A DNA stretch of 64,000 nucleotides from Cardinalis cardinalis (Eukaryota; Chordata; Aves; Passeriformes; Cardinalidae), in contig JACDOX010000082.1 in assembly GCA_014549065.1 (NCBI GenBank), positions 2,017,266-2,081,265 of the forward strand, in the 5' to 3' direction. The notes under the pieces are model-generated. The model worked only from the letters and a program-made list of their open reading frames with translations. It searched no databases and was not told the DNA's origin. The position numbers were made by a program, and so were the translations under genes. Below, one piece after another: positions 1 through 11,400 of the stretch (positions are counted from its first letter, which is position 1; each line of letters begins with the position of its first letter).

Positions 1-120
1 TCAGGAACAGATTTTAAATCCTTTCTCCCATTTCATCTAAAAATGACTGGTAAAAGAACTCCACACAAAGGAATTAAAAGAAATCTCTAGCATTTCTCTA
101 ACAGTGTTGAAGACCCATTT

Positions 121-170
121 TAGACTAGGTGATCNTCAAGGTTTCTTCCAACCTTGATGACTCTGCCAAC
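121..170 (+). mobile_element. Possible CR1 3'-end scrap
   Basis: The sequence from GACTAGGTGATC to TTCTTCCAACCTTGATGACT resembles the last 50 bases of CR1 (pattern ACTAGATGATC...TTCCAACCT...GATTCT). It is short and diverged. Confidence 0.4.
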
Positions 171-3100
171 ATGTGAACTTGTTTGCTTGAAACTTTCTTA
201 TTTCCTGTGTGAAACACTAGTAAAGTTACAGAAAGAAAGAAATCCCAAGGAGTTTACAGGAGTCATGTATATTAGGGTAAAAAAAGAATTAACAAACCAC
301 ATGAAACAGGGAAGCCAAAAATCCAGCAGGGATATCAAACAACTGATTTGCTTAAGCAACAGAAGACAAATGGGAGGAAATTTCAAACAGGTGAAAGAGA
401 TGATGAACATGGGTTCCTAGAGTTAGGAAGCATGGCTTAACACCTCTCATGCAGATGGGAAAACTAAAAAATTTTATAAAATTTATGTACAAGGCATCAC
501 ATCCAAACATGTTTCACAAATTAAACATGAGTTGCAAGATGAGAGAAGCCTCCTTTTCACAGGTTTCCCTGTCTTTCACAGCCTCCCACTGGTAGGCATC
601 AAACCCAGCTCAGAGCCCAAAGGCAAACAAGCAGTCCTGGGCTCCTGCAGGAAGGATCCTGAATGCTGAATTCAGTGAAATGGCTTAAACCAACAGTGCA
701 GGGATGAGACAAGGATCTGGCTCCGCATTCCTGGCAGGGGTTTCTGGAACATTAGCTGCAAGGAAAAGAAATAAAAGTCACAACATTTAGTTTTACTCAC
801 AAAAGGATGTAAGTATGTCTCAGTATGCCCAAGGAACAGAATTGTTGCATAGATAAATGCTATTCCTACATATTGCCACTTCTTTCCAAAATGCACATTT
901 TTAATGGAACAATGTGGAATAGTAAGATGTGCATAATATGCACAAAATGCATAACAGATTCACATTTTCTGTGGTTGAAAAGCCATTCAAAAGTACCTTA
1001 ATTTCTCCTNAAAACATTTCTAGAATAACTAAAAAATATCCCATGCAATCAGAATACATCTACATGCTTGTAATGCAATCTGCTCTAGGTGTAAGTGTCA
1101 GAAGGAGTTATAAGGTGAGCAATTATAACTGAGCTCCACATAGCCAGTGGCATAAGTACAAAAAATATGCAAGACTACAGGGGTTTAGAGTGAAGGGAGA
1201 AATATATTGTTTTTATTAAAACGCATTAGGATCTCATTTGTCTAATTCCCAGTTTAATGATGCAGCCTCTTGGCAGAAAAATAGCTTTGCCATTAGTTAA
1301 CTTGATTGTGTTGAGGGGGGACTTTTTTTGTAAACAGAAAAGCTTTAACATCAAATTGATTTTTTTTCTCTATTCAAATGAACAAGCACAAAGAGAAAGG
1401 TCTTTTTTGAGGATGTATTTTTATTGGGGAGAGACAATTTTGTCCATTCTCTTTTGGGGAAAGATTTTTGTGGAATGGATCATCACTAATGTAAGTTACT
1501 TCTAATTGTAGCAGCCTATTTTCACAAAATTATTCCTGAGTGAAATGTAATTTCAATAGAAATGCCTCATTTATTCCTATTGATTTGAAAAACAGCCAGA
1601 AGATCATTGTCCTGAACCTTCTGCAAATTTGTTACTTTACATAGCAGTAAGTTATTGATGTAAACAGCCTCAATATTAACCAACTAAAAAGTTAACTTAA
1701 GGACAATTTATTAAGCATTATTTGACAATGAAAAATAAGTAAGTGGGGAGCATCAAAGTATAATATACTTATCTCTTCCCTTTTTAATTTCTCCATAAAC
1801 TATTTAATGTATTATTTCTCTGTTTTGTCGTGTTTAGGAAGAGCAAGTGCTAGAACCCAGTTTTCATCTAAAAATCAAGAAACTGATTTGAAACTATCAA
1901 TAGAGTTTTATAGATTCATCTTTACTCTGGGTTTGAAGAAGCAGGGAAGGCATGATTACGAGAGAAATAGAGGAAGAAAATTAGGAAGTGGGGAAAAGGN
2001 TGTTAGGATAGGGGGGAAATGTAGAGAGCAGTGCAAGCAGCTAAGGATCTTTTCCAAATCAGAGGCAGAAGATGGAGGTAAGCAAGCAGTGTGAGCAAAA
2101 CCAGCACACCAAGCCACAGACACAGACACTGCCACCACCCCTACACCCTGTTGCAAGGGGGAGTTAACTNGCTGTGACTTTATAGCATTTCTCATATTTT
2201 GAAATATCAGTCAGGGCTCACTTTCTGCACCATTTAACTCATTACAAACTCAGTTTTGCAAACTCACTCATTGGAAAATCTTTATATTTTCACATGTTTA
2301 GTTAGATACAAAGGGNCAGAGATGAGATTAAAATTCCCACNAAGCAAATGTTTTTGCAAGATACAGCTGTTTGGAGGCATGACCCATTGTGGAGCTCCTT
2401 ATCAAACTGTTACAAGAAGTAGGTCACTGCAGCTTCAGCTATTCAAATGTCACTCTTCCAAGAATCAGTGACTGCTGGGTCTTGGCTAATAAAAGGCAAA
2501 TCTCCAGCAAAGGAAAAAAAAACCAAACAAACAGAGGGAAGCAATTTCCTACAACAGCAATAGCAGCTCATGAAATGGTACTGACTTTGCAGTATCTGCT
2601 GACAGAAATTGTTGTTAGAAGTCAAAGGAGCGTAACTGGCACGACATCTGTCTTCAAATTACACTTCTGAGTTTCTCATACATCATTTAATGTTGAGAGA
2701 GTTTTGCTGGCTTAAGTAACCTATCCCCAAGATGTTTTTTCCTTTTCACTGTACAATATTTTCTATGTTTATTCCTAGGCATAGATTGCTATCATGCTGA
2801 GACTTTTTGTTCTCCTTTACTTCACCCCCCACCATCTCACAAATAAAAAAGACTCCTGTCTTCTCTAGTGTGGAGAGGGAGGTTGCTCCCTGCTTTGTGG
2901 AGAACATCTGATGATATTAACAGGTCTTTGCACATTATTTCCCTCCTGCTATTCTCACACAGGGCACCAAGGACACGAGAAAAATGTGAAATGCAATAGG
3001 CTCATGTGTGTGTCACTCACTGCCTCTCTAGCTAGGGCAGACTAACATCAGAAACCAAACCAAACCAGAGCCCCAAAGTCCCCNTGTGCTCATGTTCTGA

Positions 3101-5984
3101 GGAGCTCAGGGTTTAGCAGTTAGTGTCTCTGTGTAGTGCAGTGATGGGTCCTGAGAATCTCTTTGCTACAACCATACCTGGTACAGGGTACTCAGCTTTC
3201 TGTGGCTTGATGCTGTCTCTCAGGGCAGAACACTTTGCTTTACCAGCTGACACTTCACCACTGCTCTGCTTTAAGTTNCTGCTCGCTCTGGAGGTGCTCT
3301 ACAACACACTACAGACTTGCAGGTTAAAGAGACCAAAGGCAATCTAGTTGGCCTGAAATCAATAAATATGAGAGGACATAACAAGGAATGTTCTTCTTTT
3401 CTTTTCATGTTATCATTGCCCGGCAATGAACTATCTCCCCTGTATCCTCTAAAGCTGAGGGATCTCAGGTGCTTAGTAAACAATTTGAAAAATCAGGCCA
3501 GTGGCAAGCAAGACTGCTTCAACCTGTTCTATAAAGAGTTAACTGAACTTTTTAATGGATATAGAAGTACTACATTTTTAAAATGTAAGAAGTTTCTTTA
3601 ACTCTTTTGATACCTTCACACACCCTGAGCTCCAAGAAAACAAACCAGAGAAAAGCAGAGGCAGAAGGTATTTACTGGAATTCAATTTGAAATGGAATGG
3701 TCAAAAAGCTCCTCATCTACTAGGTTTCCAGCAGTTTTGGTTTCAACCTATGGCACAGCAGCAAGCTTGAAACAACACCAAGCTAATGGTGGTGCTGCAT
3801 CTCACACTCAGGTAGGATGTCTTATCTGAAAATCAATGGCCATACCTGAGTTCCAGAAGGGGAATGCTAGGAAGAACCACCTGCTTCACAATAGGGGTGT
3901 CATGAAGTCTGAAATCACAGCCTTTAAATCCATCCATGCAGATGAGAGTGCAGAGCACTGCTTGGGCCTCACTGCCCTGGAACATCCTCAGAACCACACA
4001 AACCTTCTCTGAGGAATTTCATTCATTTACTGCCCCTACCTCCTGCAAGCAGGGGAACCAAACCCCTGGATTCTGACTAGGAGGTCACTGAAGAAAAAGG
4101 GATTTTTTTTTTTCTTTTCTTGTCACTTACTGGTATTTGACAATTATTTTCAACAACTCCAGCTCCAGCACAGGCTTTCCTGCCTTTCCCCAGAGCTAGA
4201 GGATCCCCACCTTGAGAGCAGCTTACTCCAGGGCTGATTTTGGAAGGACAGGCCTTAACATGAAGACTATCTTGCTACAGACGCAGAAGGAATTTTATTC
4301 AAAACGGTGCTGTACTCTTCAAAACTGCAAACTGCTTATTAAGTTTGTCTCTTTTTGTGCAAAACCAGCACACACTTCTACAGAGAAAAAAAGGTTTTCA
4401 TATANGAGAACACCTATTTGCATTTTCAGCTGGCTTTTTAATTGCTCAGTCAATGCTCCTGAAAAACCCAGCTTATTCCTTCTTGTTGCCAAGGAGTTTA
4501 TTACACATGCAAAGGGCATCTGTATGGCCTTTGTCCATGGAAAAAACAAATAATGGCACCAGACAATAACAAAAAACAATCTCCTCATATTGCAGTACAA
4601 CGTAGAGCACTATAAAAGCAAAATATGATATTNCTCTTGAGCACAAAGTCATTTTCTGAGAGCTCATATGGGTGCAGTGAAATAGCCAGTACTGTAATGA
4701 TTGACAGACCTGATACAAAATGTCAAGATAGATTATATGAGCTGCAGGGCTCTGATTTCTGCCACCATTCATGGGATGAGCCAGTAGCAACAGGAAGGAG
4801 CTATTGAGCTGTCATCAGAAGCCACAGGACAGAAGCTTCCTATCNTTCAAAAGAGGGCAAGAGATAAGGTCAAGAATTTTAGTTCATTTTATACAGATAC
4901 ATAAATTCCCAGTAAATACCATACATTTGTATTTTCAAATATTGATCTTTATAATCACTATGTACCTTCTCTTTACTGGTAAATATAAAGTGTGACAACT
5001 GCAAAAGAAGTATCTTTCCCAACTCTACTCCAAGAAATCCTCTGATATAGCTGGTGCTAACAGCAGTGCTTCTCTGGGCACTTACAGATCTTACATGGAC
5101 ATCACAGACACCACAGCATTAAGTGTACCAACCTGAATGATTGCCATTGACTCCTCAGAAAATTTACTAAAATTATCATAAACTGAGAGCAGCTGCTCAT
5201 CAGTCCCTCGTGCTGCCTTGACTGACTTGGAAATGCGCTAGTTCAGAAAAAAAACCTGACCANATCTCTGCATCTATCACACTATTTGCTAACTTATCAG
5301 TGTGACTCCTTAATCCTTGGTCAGTAAAATAACCTTCAAAGCATTGCTGTCTGGCGCTATACTCCATCTAACTGATGTGTCCATACAGGGAAGGTGCTGC
5401 AATACGTCCTTAAAACAACTCTGGTCTGGATTCAAGGAAGTGATTGAGGCTTAACACATTTTCCGTTCTCACCTGCAAAACTTCTTTTCATTCTTGCTTC
5501 TTCATCTTAATTCTGCCCTCCTTCCNACTTTTCCATCATTTTCCAACCCACAGTGTTAAGCATGGGGATATGCTGTGACGAAGTTGCTACAGCACACATA
5601 GGTGTTGTTCCAGCATAGCAGGAGATGGGCACTCTGCACTCCATAAAGCCAGCAGCTGCNGTCCCAGTGCTCCAGGAGGAAGCTACACCCTAATCTGGGC
5701 ATGGATTTGTGTTTTACTTTTCCTTTGGTATTTTTGTTCTGGTAGCTGCCCCACATCAGCTTTCTTACCCAGCCCTAAGAGCAGATGAAGGTTGCCCAAG
5801 TACCATGACACACTTCACAAACCACAACTTTGTACCTCAGCTTTCTCCCATCACTTGCTCAAGACAGATGCTACAGCATCAATAAATAATTCTCAGCTGA
5901 GGACTGTACAGGCTTCTCTCAAGGGAGTGGGACTCAGAACATTACCAGATGCCAGATCTCATTGTTGAGGAAATGAACAAGTCC
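171..5984. other. Intergenic, no gene recognised
   Basis: This is AT-rich sequence with scattered single N bases. All open frames are short, show no family resemblance and lack convincing splice context. I see no RNA gene or clear repeat. Confidence 0.6.
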
Positions 5985-6380
5985 CAGCTAACTTATGTTC
6001 CCATTCTTCTTGTTTGGATATCAACCAAACCTGCACAATACCACTGTGTCCAAACAGCTTCTTGTCACCTCAAAATCACAGCTGCCAACTGGATTTAGTT
6101 TCATTCACCACCACTCTCTGGGCCTCAACATCCAGACAGTTTTTTACTTGGAAAAGAGCATTCCCATCCAAGCCATGAACAGCCAGTTCCTCCATGAGAG
6201 CCCTGTGGGAGACAGTGCCAAATGCCTTANTNAAGTTTAGACAAACACCCACAGCTTTTCCCTCATCAGCAGGTCATTTTGTCATAGGAGATCAGGTTGG
6301 TCAAACAGAACACATNATGTCAAGAGATCTGTTGTATCTCACAGGAATATCTATCCATTTCCTCAGTTTTACAGTGGCAT
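5985..6380 (-). mobile_element. CR1 LINE fragment (reverse-transcriptase region), minus strand
   Basis: Minus-strand translation around 6260-6160 gives a stretch like KAFGTVSHRALMEELAVHGL, a decayed form of the CR1 reverse-transcriptase motif KAFDTVSH...LAAHGL. Adjoining sequence (plus-strand CCACCACTCTCTGGGCCTCA near 6109 and GGAGATCAGGTTGGTCAA near 6287) also matches reversed CR1. Frame breaks and single N bases show it is a fossil. Outer limits are approximate. Confidence 0.8.
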
Positions 6381-7062
6381 AACTCTTCAGATGACTAAAT
6401 GAATAAAATGGTAACAAATAACTTGCTTTATAAGCTCTCCTCACAACCTTCACAGTTCATGTGTTCTTTGTACATTACTATCCCACATTTATATTTCACT
6501 GGAAGAAATCCTGCCCAGCCAAGTCACCCAGTTACAATTAAAAGCAGGTAAAGCATTCTCTCTAGCCTAGAAAGACAGAGGATATTTTATCCAAGATGGA
6601 AGGATACACAGATTTGTTTTTTTTCAAATAAAAGCTTTCCCAAAGGCTACTTTGCTAATCCTGACTTTCATTGCTATACCTCAGCAATGAAATAACTTGA
6701 ATAACTTGATCAAGGTTATCTTGAAAAAATCAACTGAGGAAAAAATCCAGATTGTTGTTTATTATTTTCCTCTTTAGATACCTTTTCTACTGTCCCTAGC
6801 AGCTTTAAAAAGAACAGAGAAACAGAAGCACTATGATTATAAAAGACACCAGTGTATTACAGCAGAAGTCAGAGGGTGAAGGACTATTGCAACAGTGCTG
6901 AGGAAGGTATTGAAAGATGATTATTAAGAAAGGAAAGTTTTCAGCAAGCTTCTGAGATAGGAAACTAAAATTTCAAAGGAAAGGAAACCATGTACAGATG
7001 GAAAAGAAAATTAGGAGAAGGAAGCATGCAGCTTACACCACAAAATTTACAACTCTATAAAA
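6381..7062. other. Intergenic spacer between a CR1 fragment and the solo LTR
   Basis: This AT-rich sequence has no open frame of note and no recognised repeat. Confidence 0.6.
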
Positions 7063-7067
7063 TGCAC
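7063..7067. repeat. Left target-site duplication of the solo LTR
   Basis: TGCAC directly precedes the TGTCATGG start of the LTR and is repeated directly after its end at 8292-8296. Confidence 0.8.
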
Positions 7068-8291
7068 TGTCATGGTTTGACACAGGCACAATGCCAGTGC
7101 CCCCCATGAAGATACCCTCCCCCTGGTGTCTGCTGTGAGATGTGACCAGGAATAAGCAAAGCAGGCTCTCACTTAGTGACAAAAAAAAACTTTATTAACT
7201 ACACTACAAAGAAAAAACTAAACTACAAGAGAAAAAAGGGGAAAAAAACCACAAGGAAAATGAAAACTGCACAGAAGCATTTTCCTCCTCCCCCCACCAA
7301 ATTTCCAATACAATACCTCCCCCAAATACCAACTCTCAATCCTGCACCACCCTTAAGAATACTCAATCTACAGTTCATCAAGAGGAGAAGGAGTCCTTCT
7401 TTGTGCCACGGTGACCTCTTCCTTTCATGTTCAGTGCTCTCACCACCGAACACGGACCAGGGCTGCTTCCAGGGTCGTCTTTTAAGGATGCCTTGTCCCG
7501 TTCCAAAAAGAGCACAGTCTCACCTTTGGGATGCCTGTCCCCCCCCATATTTTTCACCCCCTGGGGCCGAGGGGACTCAACACTGAAAACTCATCTTGGC
7601 TCTGAGCCACTGCCCCCCCTGGATGCAGTCTCTGTGTCACAAGGAACANGGCTCTGTCCATGGCTACAGAAAAGAGTCCAGCAAAAAATGCCACTCCATC
7701 TTCTCCATTCCTCCAACATCTCTCTCTCTCCCTCTGGCACAGGCCTTCATCTCACTCACTCAATTCCCTCTTCATCTTCTGCTCCATTGCAGGAAAGGTC
7801 AATGTTCTGCAGAATTTTCATTGTCCACAAAAGGGTTAAAACTCGGGCTCTGCCCGCCCGGAGAGACTCCCACAAGCGGCCGGACACCTTCTCTCCCCCT
7901 CCTTCTTCTTCCCAGCCTGGCACATGTTATCAAGTTTCAAGGTAACACAGTCACAAGCACAGGCTGTACTCTCTCTCCTGGGGGGGCTGCCCGGTGTCTC
8001 TGATGCTTCTCCCACCCTTCCATGCCGGGGCCTCTTCACCTCCCACCTCCGTCCACAGCCCCGGCCTGCCTCACCTGGCCGCATGGCTGCCCCTCCTCCG
8101 CCCAGCAGGAGCAGCCGGACAGGGGAGAGACCTGAACTGTTTCCCCAGGGGGAGAGCCCTGCTTTAACCCTGTGTTCTCAGAGGTGGATCCAGTGTCCCA
8201 ATGGACAGATAAGCTGCCAATATTAAAATCTGAACATCCATTGGCTTGACCACAGGATCCCAGAAATCCTGTTTCCTGTCAAACCACCGCA
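7068..8291 (-). mobile_element. Solo LTR of an endogenous retrovirus, about 1.2 kb
   Basis: The element starts TGTCATGGTTTGAC and ends GTCAAACCACCGCA, so the ends form an imperfect 14-bp inverted repeat (11 matches) and obey the TG...CA rule. TGCAC flanks it directly at 7063-7067 and 8292-8296, a 5-bp target-site duplication (6 bp if A8291 is counted with it). No gag, pol or env-like coding is present, so it is a solo LTR. The minus orientation is preferred because an AATAAA lies there (plus-strand TTTATT at about 7191-7196), roughly 120 bp from the element end. Open frames inside, for example 7427-7945, are incidental. The TGTCATGGTTTGAC start is common in songbird LTRs as I recall; the subfamily is not determined. 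Confidence 0.85.
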
Positions 8292-8296
8292 TGCAC
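8292..8296. repeat. Right target-site duplication of the solo LTR
   Basis: TGCAC directly follows the terminal CCGCA of the LTR and matches the copy at 7063-7067. Confidence 0.8.
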
Positions 8297-8300
8297 CCAT

Positions 8301-8890
8301 GTCACAGAATCACAGACTGGGTAAGGCTGGAAGAGACCACAGTGGATCATCTGGTCCAACCTCTCTGCTCAAGCGGAGTCATACCAGAGCACATGGCACA
8401 GGATTGTGTCCNCATGGGTCTGGAATATTTCCAGTGAGGAAGACTCCACAACCTCTCTGGCCAGTCTGTTCCTATGCTCAGTCACTGCGCAGTAAAGAAA
8501 TTCCTCCTCATATTCAGGTGGAACTTCTGTGCTTCAGTTTCTGCCCATTGCCTCTGGTCCCATTTCTTGGCACCAAGAGTCTGGATCCATCCTCCTGACA
8601 CCCTTCCTTCAGATANTTGTTGGTACTGACAGGATCCCCTCTCAGCAATCTCTTCTCANGGCTGGACAGGCCCAGCTGCCACAGATTTTCCTCATANGAG
8701 AGATGCTCCAGTCCCTTATTCATTTTCATTGCCCTCCACTGGACCTGCTCCAGGAGCTCCATGTGCCCCTTGTCCTGAGGAGCTCAGAACTGGCCACAGC
8801 ATTNCAGATGTGCCTCACTAGGGCTGACTAAAGGGGCAGGATCACCTCCCTCAACCTGCTGGCAATGCTCTCCCTAGTGTACCCATTTCA
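8301..8890 (-). mobile_element. CR1 LINE, 3' part (5'-truncated), minus strand
   Basis: Read on the minus strand, this is the end of CR1 ORF2 followed by the 3' UTR and the terminal octamer-like repeats (plus-strand TCACAGAATCACAGA at its low-coordinate end). The frame at 8762-8514 reads MELLEQVQWRAMKMNKGLEH, a typical conserved CR1 ORF2 C-terminal stretch, followed by a GDPVSTNXYLKEGCQEDG-like motif. It is truncated at the 5' end and interrupted by substitutions, so it is a dead copy. Its 3' end lies ten bases from the neighbouring solo LTR. Confidence 0.9.
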
Positions 8891-10739
8891 GTGTTTCTTT
8901 CAGCAATTCAAACAGGAACTGTTTGTGAGGTAACTCTGTGAGANGCCAGACTGTTTTTACCAGATGGAACCAGATACAGATACCATTAGCTATTCTATTG
9001 TATATTCACAGCCTGGTAATCATTACAGAGATATTCTTCACAGAGGGGAGGGAAGCTCTTTCCTGACAGCAAAACAGCAGCAAATTCAGCTTCTCTACCT
9101 GCAGGCAGCCAACAACAAGGGATCTCCATACCTACCGTAAAAGGTGGTTCCAATACTCCTGGAAGTAGAATTAACCCAGTCAATCATAGAAATAGAAAAA
9201 AGAAGCAGAATATAGGTCTCTTTCCAGCCTTCTTCCATGGCAAAACATGTAAAATAATGAGAATGGCAAGTAGCCTCTGTGTCATCAGAGCAAAACTGTA
9301 TGAATTGTAAGGACAAANAGCTGAGGAAGAACTTAAGAGGGATGCCCTCTGAGAACACAAGTGTCTTGCTTTATTTTTTTAACTCTAGAAGGCCCTCATG
9401 CTGTATGCAAATTCATCAGAATTTTCTGTTGTTAATCAGAATGTATCAGTGACATTTTTTGCACAACACCAGTCCAAAATGGAATAGACCAAAAATGCTA
9501 CTGAAGCAGATAGATTTAAATTTATTTTTTAATTATGAGGCAAGTGAAAAAATATTAGTAAAACGTGTCACTGTGGCTTAACACGTTTTCCTTCCTCTTA
9601 ATACTATTAGATCCTCTTTCCAGTATGACAACAGCAGCAGACCATGCTCACTATATTGAACATCAAAATTTATTTCCTTAAGACCTATCCAGAGGAGCAG
9701 TAGGTTTGACATTTACCAAAACAAGAACTCATTTTCTAGACTGTTAGCCACTGTATGCTTTCATTACTATAACCAGATGTCTCCTGTGCCCTATCCCAAG
9801 TAAATGGAAATTGAAAAGGCAACAGTCACCTAGGAAGAGTTTGGCTAAACTACCTGGAGGAGGGACACTAACACCCAGAACCAGAAACACAAAGGGGATA
9901 ATGCTTACATGGCTCCCACACAGTCACAGCTCAGGGCTAAGCTGGGCTGGGTGGACAGAAGCAGAACTGCAGTCAAGGCAGGCTGGGGCCAGGCACGAGA
10001 GCAGGCAGGTGCCCACCCCACCAGGGAGCAGGAGAAGCAATGGTCTTGGCAGAGCACAGGGGTTACAGCCTCAAAAAGCCCTAAAGCAGCAGGCAGGGTC
10101 AGAAACACACACAGTGGTGGAAAACTGCACCAGGAATGATGCCAAGGATTAAGGCTTTGGCTCAAGTACATTGGAGGTGGGGAGAAGGTTAAGAATTAAG
10201 GTACAGAGCCTGCCTTCAATTTAAACTGTCATACCAGCCATATCCAGCAAGAGACTGACCCAGAAGCACTGCCCAACAGGGCAAACTGGAATTAACCAGT
10301 TTCACCATACAGCCATTGTCTTTTAGACCATTTCCCTCCCTTATTCACTGGAAACTTAACTTCTTTAGTAAAGGAGATAGGGCTCCACTCAGCAGCAAAC
10401 TCCTTTTCAAACATTGCTTGAAACTACCCTGGTTTACTGTTCACCTTGTACCTAGGAGGCAAAGCAACATTCCAAGGAAAATAAGACCTTTCCAAGACAA
10501 CATAGCATATCTGAGCAGAGCTCCTTAGTGCTTTACTTTGTACTATTAGCTTTCTGTCAGGATTGGATTTCTGATGTAATTTCCTGATTAAAAATAAGCA
10601 ATATAACAACNTCTGCTGTGTAGCCTTGTCATTGTCCCTATCATACAAGATCAGCAGAACATGAACCTTGAACTGACAGCGACAACCTCTTTCAGCTGAA
10701 CAGTTGGAGGAATGATTTAGTTCAGCAGGCAGTTGTCAC
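8891..10739. other. Intergenic, no gene recognised
   Basis: AT-rich sequence is interrupted by a GC-richer purine-rich block at about 9900-10150 whose overlapping frames on both strands look incidental. No family is recognised. Confidence 0.6.
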
Positions 10740-11400
10740 TGTCTGCCTGGATACCAGCCACAAATGGACTACTGTGGAAATCTGCTTGAGATTGTCCTTT
10801 TTAATACCTTTANCAGTGATCTGATAAAGGTGAAGAGTGATCTGAGAAGGTGACAGAGCAGACTATAGCCAAATTTTCAGATGCCACAAATTAGGATCAC
10901 CACCCAATACTCTTGAGAGTGGGGCTGCCATTTAGAGGGACCTCACCACACTGGAGGNNNNNNNNNNNNNNNNNNNNNNNNNNNNNNNNNNNNNNNNNNN
11001 NNNNNNNNNNNNNNNNNNNNNNNNNNNNNNNNNNNNNNNNNNNNNNNNNNNNNNNNNNNNNNNNNNNNNNNNNNNNNNNNNNNNNNNNNNNNNNNNNNNN
11101 NNNNNNNNNNNNNNNNNNNNNNNNNNNNNNNNNNNNNNNNNNNNNNNNNNNNNNNNNNNNNNNNNNNNNNNNNNNNNNNNNNNNNNNNNNNNNNNNNNNN
11201 NNNNNNNNNNNNNNNNNNNNNNNNNNNNNNNNNNNNNCACTTTTTGCACAAACTAGATAACCTATGACATTTTCTAATCCCCACATTAAAAGGAAAACAT
11301 CAGTAAACTGGAAGAAGTCTGGTGGACGGCCAACAAGATAGTCAGAGGCTAGGACACCTGCTGAGGGAATGAAGAACCTAATAGGCTTAAAGAATTTGAA
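10740..11400 (+). mobile_element. CR1 LINE fragment interrupted by the assembly gap, plus strand
   Basis: Left of the gap, AGTGATCTGATAAAG, TTTTCAGATGCCACAAATTA and GGGCTGCCATTTAGAGGGAC follow the CR1 ORF2 pattern after the reverse-transcriptase core. Right of the gap, ACATCAGTAAACTGGAAGAA and CAACAAGATAGTCAGAGGCT follow the pattern nearer the C-terminus. Order and strand agree on both sides, so one degenerate copy probably spans the gap. The limits are approximate. Confidence 0.65.
10958..11237. other. Assembly gap (280 N)
   Basis: This is a continuous run of N. Open frames that cross it (for example 10897-11451) have no meaning. The gap sits inside a CR1 copy, so a repeat-caused assembly break is likely. 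Confidence 0.99.

Noticed and set aside
7427..7945. 172-codon plus-strand open frame and overlapping frames up to 8226
   Set aside because: It lies wholly inside the solo LTR and overlaps open frames in other phases; a by-product of GC-rich sequence.
8514..8762. Minus-strand open frame MELLEQVQ...
   Set aside because: It is the decayed C-terminal end of CR1 ORF2, not a host gene; reported as part of the CR1 element.
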